Source: Clostridia bacterium (GTDB lineage Bacteria; Bacillota; Clostridia; Christensenellales; Aristaeellaceae). Taken from it: a DNA stretch of 7,114 bases. The notes below the pieces were generated by a model that searched no databases, had not been told where the DNA came from, and saw nothing but the letters and a program-made list of their open reading frames with translations. Shown here piece after piece: positions 5,782-7,114 of this stretch. The translations under genes were made by a program, and so were the position numbers. How positions within the stretch are numbered: position 1 is the first letter of the stretch; the number at the start of each line of letters is the position of its first letter. The DNA lies in the NCBI GenBank assembly GCA_024404275.1, contig JAKSQG010000095.1:1-7114 (forward strand). The letters are read 5' to 3'.

Positions 5782-6653
5782 TCCTGCACCTGTATCCAGC
5801 CCAGCAGTGTCTGCGTCTCCAAATACCAGACGCCGTTTTTTACGGTCATGCGCGCAGGCAAACGCTCTTTGGTTTCTTCCCGCCCGGCGTTGTCCGGCAT
5901 CGTCAGTGTGACGCACAAAACGACCGCACCGTCAGGCGATACACTGCCGCTGCTGACCTCATAGTCTGTCAATCTTGCCGCCTGGGCAAAAGTATCTTCC
6001 GTCAAGGCATCCCCCGTCGTGTACAGCCGCACCACATCGAGGTTTCGCGTTTTCCATCCCTCAAGCAGGCTGCACAGCGCACTTCGGGGCGTCAGCAGAA
6101 AACTTTCGTCACGGCGGTAAGGGGGCAGCGGAGTGGTGTCACCGCTTTCGTCATACTCCCCGGTCAAACGCATCGTAACGCCCGTGCGGCTTTCGTTTTT
6201 GACAAGAACCTGCACGGAAGTAAAGCGGCCATCCTCGGTCAAAGCAGCCGTCACTGCCGCCATGGCCAGGCGCCGCCGCAGCAACGCATCGCTGTTTTTT
6301 TCTCCGCCGGAGTCGGCAGCGGTCAGGGCGGAATTGAAGGTGACAAAGATCATATCCCCTTGGGCTTGCGTGGAAAGCACCTATGTCCCCTCAGGAAAAA
6401 GCGCACTGCTGCCGATGCTGTTTTCACGAATCAGCTGCTGCAGCAACGCCTTTTCACGTGTGGTATCAGCGGTTCGTGTGACCGTTTTCATCTCCGCGCG
6501 CAGAAACGCCGTGTCGGCATAGCGCGTATAGAGGACAGCCTCAAAGCAAATATCGCTTTTGCTCTCCGTGGTAATGCCTTCCGCCCGTACCGAGCCGCAA
6601 AGCGCCAACAGCATCAGCAGGACGATCAGGCCGTTTTTTATCATGCTTCTCAT
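5778..6653 (-). CDS. Secreted single-GerMN-domain protein, with in-frame TAG
   Basis: Read through one TAG, the frame encodes 291 residues. A signal peptide (MRSMIKN, hydrophobic 8-19, cleavage after VRA at ~24) leads into one GerMN domain at about 37-165: AVLYTRY, KALLQQLIREN, ALFPEGT, then the TAG at residue 91 (6383-6381), then VLSTQ, MIFVTFNSAL, and a closing strand FTSVQVLVKNE. The part after the TAG supplies the second half of the domain, so 91 + 200 residues form one unit. Residues ~175-291 (LTPRSALCSLLEGWKT to the end) form a second, possibly NTF2-like alpha+beta region that I cannot name. There is no frameshift and no second stop. The first ATG at 6653 overlaps the DUF6062 stop (ATGA); the ATG at 6644 is an alternative. 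Without readthrough, only the signal peptide and half a domain would be made. It is coupled to the triple-GerMN lipoprotein, so the two probably act together at the envelope. Confidence 0.78.
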
Positions 6654-7114
6654 TTTTTCGTTTCGCCGATGCAGCGGCCCCGCAGCCTTTCCGCTGCCCT
6701 TTCCAGCGCGTCACGGCTGTTGTTCCATGGCTTATCGGCATTCCGGTAATCAAACTTCAGGGTGAACCATTCCAGCTCCTCTTCCACGCGGCGGCTGTTT
6801 TCCGCTGTCAGTCGCAGCAGTTCAGCCGCAAAATCGGCCTGCTGTTCAGCAGAAAGGCATTCCCCCGCCATACGAAGCAGCAGGGCGGCATCCCGGTAGC
6901 ACAGTCCTTTGGAACCTTCAAACGCCTTGCGGAAGGACGCGTCGGACGCGTACAGATGCAGGAATGTATAAGCGTAGCGGCCCATGTTCTCCCGTATGCT
7001 GTCGCAGATGATGCAGGTGGAGATCAGCTTTTCCAGTTCTTCCGCCGCCACCGTCAGCACGGAACGGTTTTCCCCTTTGGCCTTGATGGCCTTGAGTCCC
7101 TTTTCACGGCGCAG
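6650..7114 (-). CDS. DUF6062 family protein (5' end cut by window edge)
   Basis: The frame is open to the right edge of the window, and 154 C-terminal residues are visible; the true start lies outside. I recognise the conserved C-terminal part of the DUF6062 family of Firmicutes: CIICDSI (34-40), an aromatic stretch YAYTFLHLY, SKGLCYRDAALLL, EEELEWFTLKFDYRNAD and PWNNSRDALERA. Family members carry CXXC and C-X-X-H pairs suggestive of metal binding; here the CXXC is present, but the histidine after GLC is replaced (CYRD). It has no membrane segment and is probably cytoplasmic. Its biochemical function is unknown to me. Its stop shares ATGA with the start of the GerMN gene, so it is the upstream member of that operon and may be co-expressed for a functional reason. 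Confidence 0.8.
   Translation of the reverse strand: MRREKGLKAIKAKGENRSVLTVAAEELEKLISTCIICDSIRENMGRYAYTFLHLYASDASFRKAFEGSKGLCYRDAALLLRMAGECLSAEQQADFAAELLRLTAENSRRVEEELEWFTLKFDYRNADKPWNNSRDALERAAERLRGRCIGETKK

Noticed and set aside
5778..6380. The 3' part of the single-GerMN gene as an independent 200-residue gene
   Set aside because: It lacks a signal peptide and begins in mid-domain right after the TAG in the same frame, so it is the continuation of the upstream part.
5715..6749. A 344-codon plus-strand open frame opposite the GerMN genes
   Set aside because: The minus strand here encodes signal peptides, a lipobox and GerMN motifs with ATGA overlaps; the plus frame has none of these and lacks a start context.
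1..7114. CRISPR array, insertion sequence, phage, toxin-antitoxin or defence genes, tRNA (including a CUA suppressor) or rRNA
   Set aside because: I looked on both strands and saw no spaced direct repeats, no transposase motifs and no tRNA-like fold. The window is ordinary chromosomal coding sequence apart from the points listed.

Overview
The window looks like a chromosomal stretch of an anaerobic clostridial Firmicute of moderately high GC, probably gut-associated. The evidence is indirect: GerMN-domain envelope proteins, a DUF6062 protein, a NudC-type Nudix protein with a clostridial-looking SQPWG motif, strong Shine-Dalgarno sites and mostly TGA stops. I can assign neither genus nor species. 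Every gene I can support lies on the minus strand, so transcription runs from high to low coordinates.

Layout in transcription order. (1) The 3' part of a DUF6062 protein enters at the right edge. It overlaps by 4 bases (ATGA) a secreted protein with one GerMN domain, which overlaps by another ATGA a lipoprotein with three tandem GerMN-like domains. A small secreted protein of unknown family (138 aa) follows after 19 bases, then a nudC homologue after 5 bases. (2) After a 122-base gap with a hairpin comes deoC (deoxyribose-phosphate aldolase), which overlaps by 4 bases (GTGA) a HAD-family phosphatase. A strong intrinsic terminator at 1491-1540 closes this unit. (3) About 20 bases further on, a near-consensus promoter (TTGTAC, 17-base spacer, TATAAT) starts a molybdenum-cofactor operon: a MoeA-like molybdopterin-binding protein with a C-terminal four-cysteine motif, then moaC, which runs off the left edge.

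How the genes work together. The left operon is molybdenum-cofactor synthesis and handling. deoC plus the HAD protein fit deoxynucleoside or sugar-phosphate salvage. The GerMN genes suggest an envelope or spore-envelope assembly unit, but the partners are unclear.

The most striking observation is that two otherwise intact genes, nudC and the first GerMN gene, each carry one in-frame TAG codon at a place where the protein family continues without a break. All eight terminal stops in the window are TGA (7) or TAA (1), and none is TAG. This pattern could mean UAG suppression or reassignment, but two recent nonsense mutations or sequence errors also fit. The window alone cannot decide.
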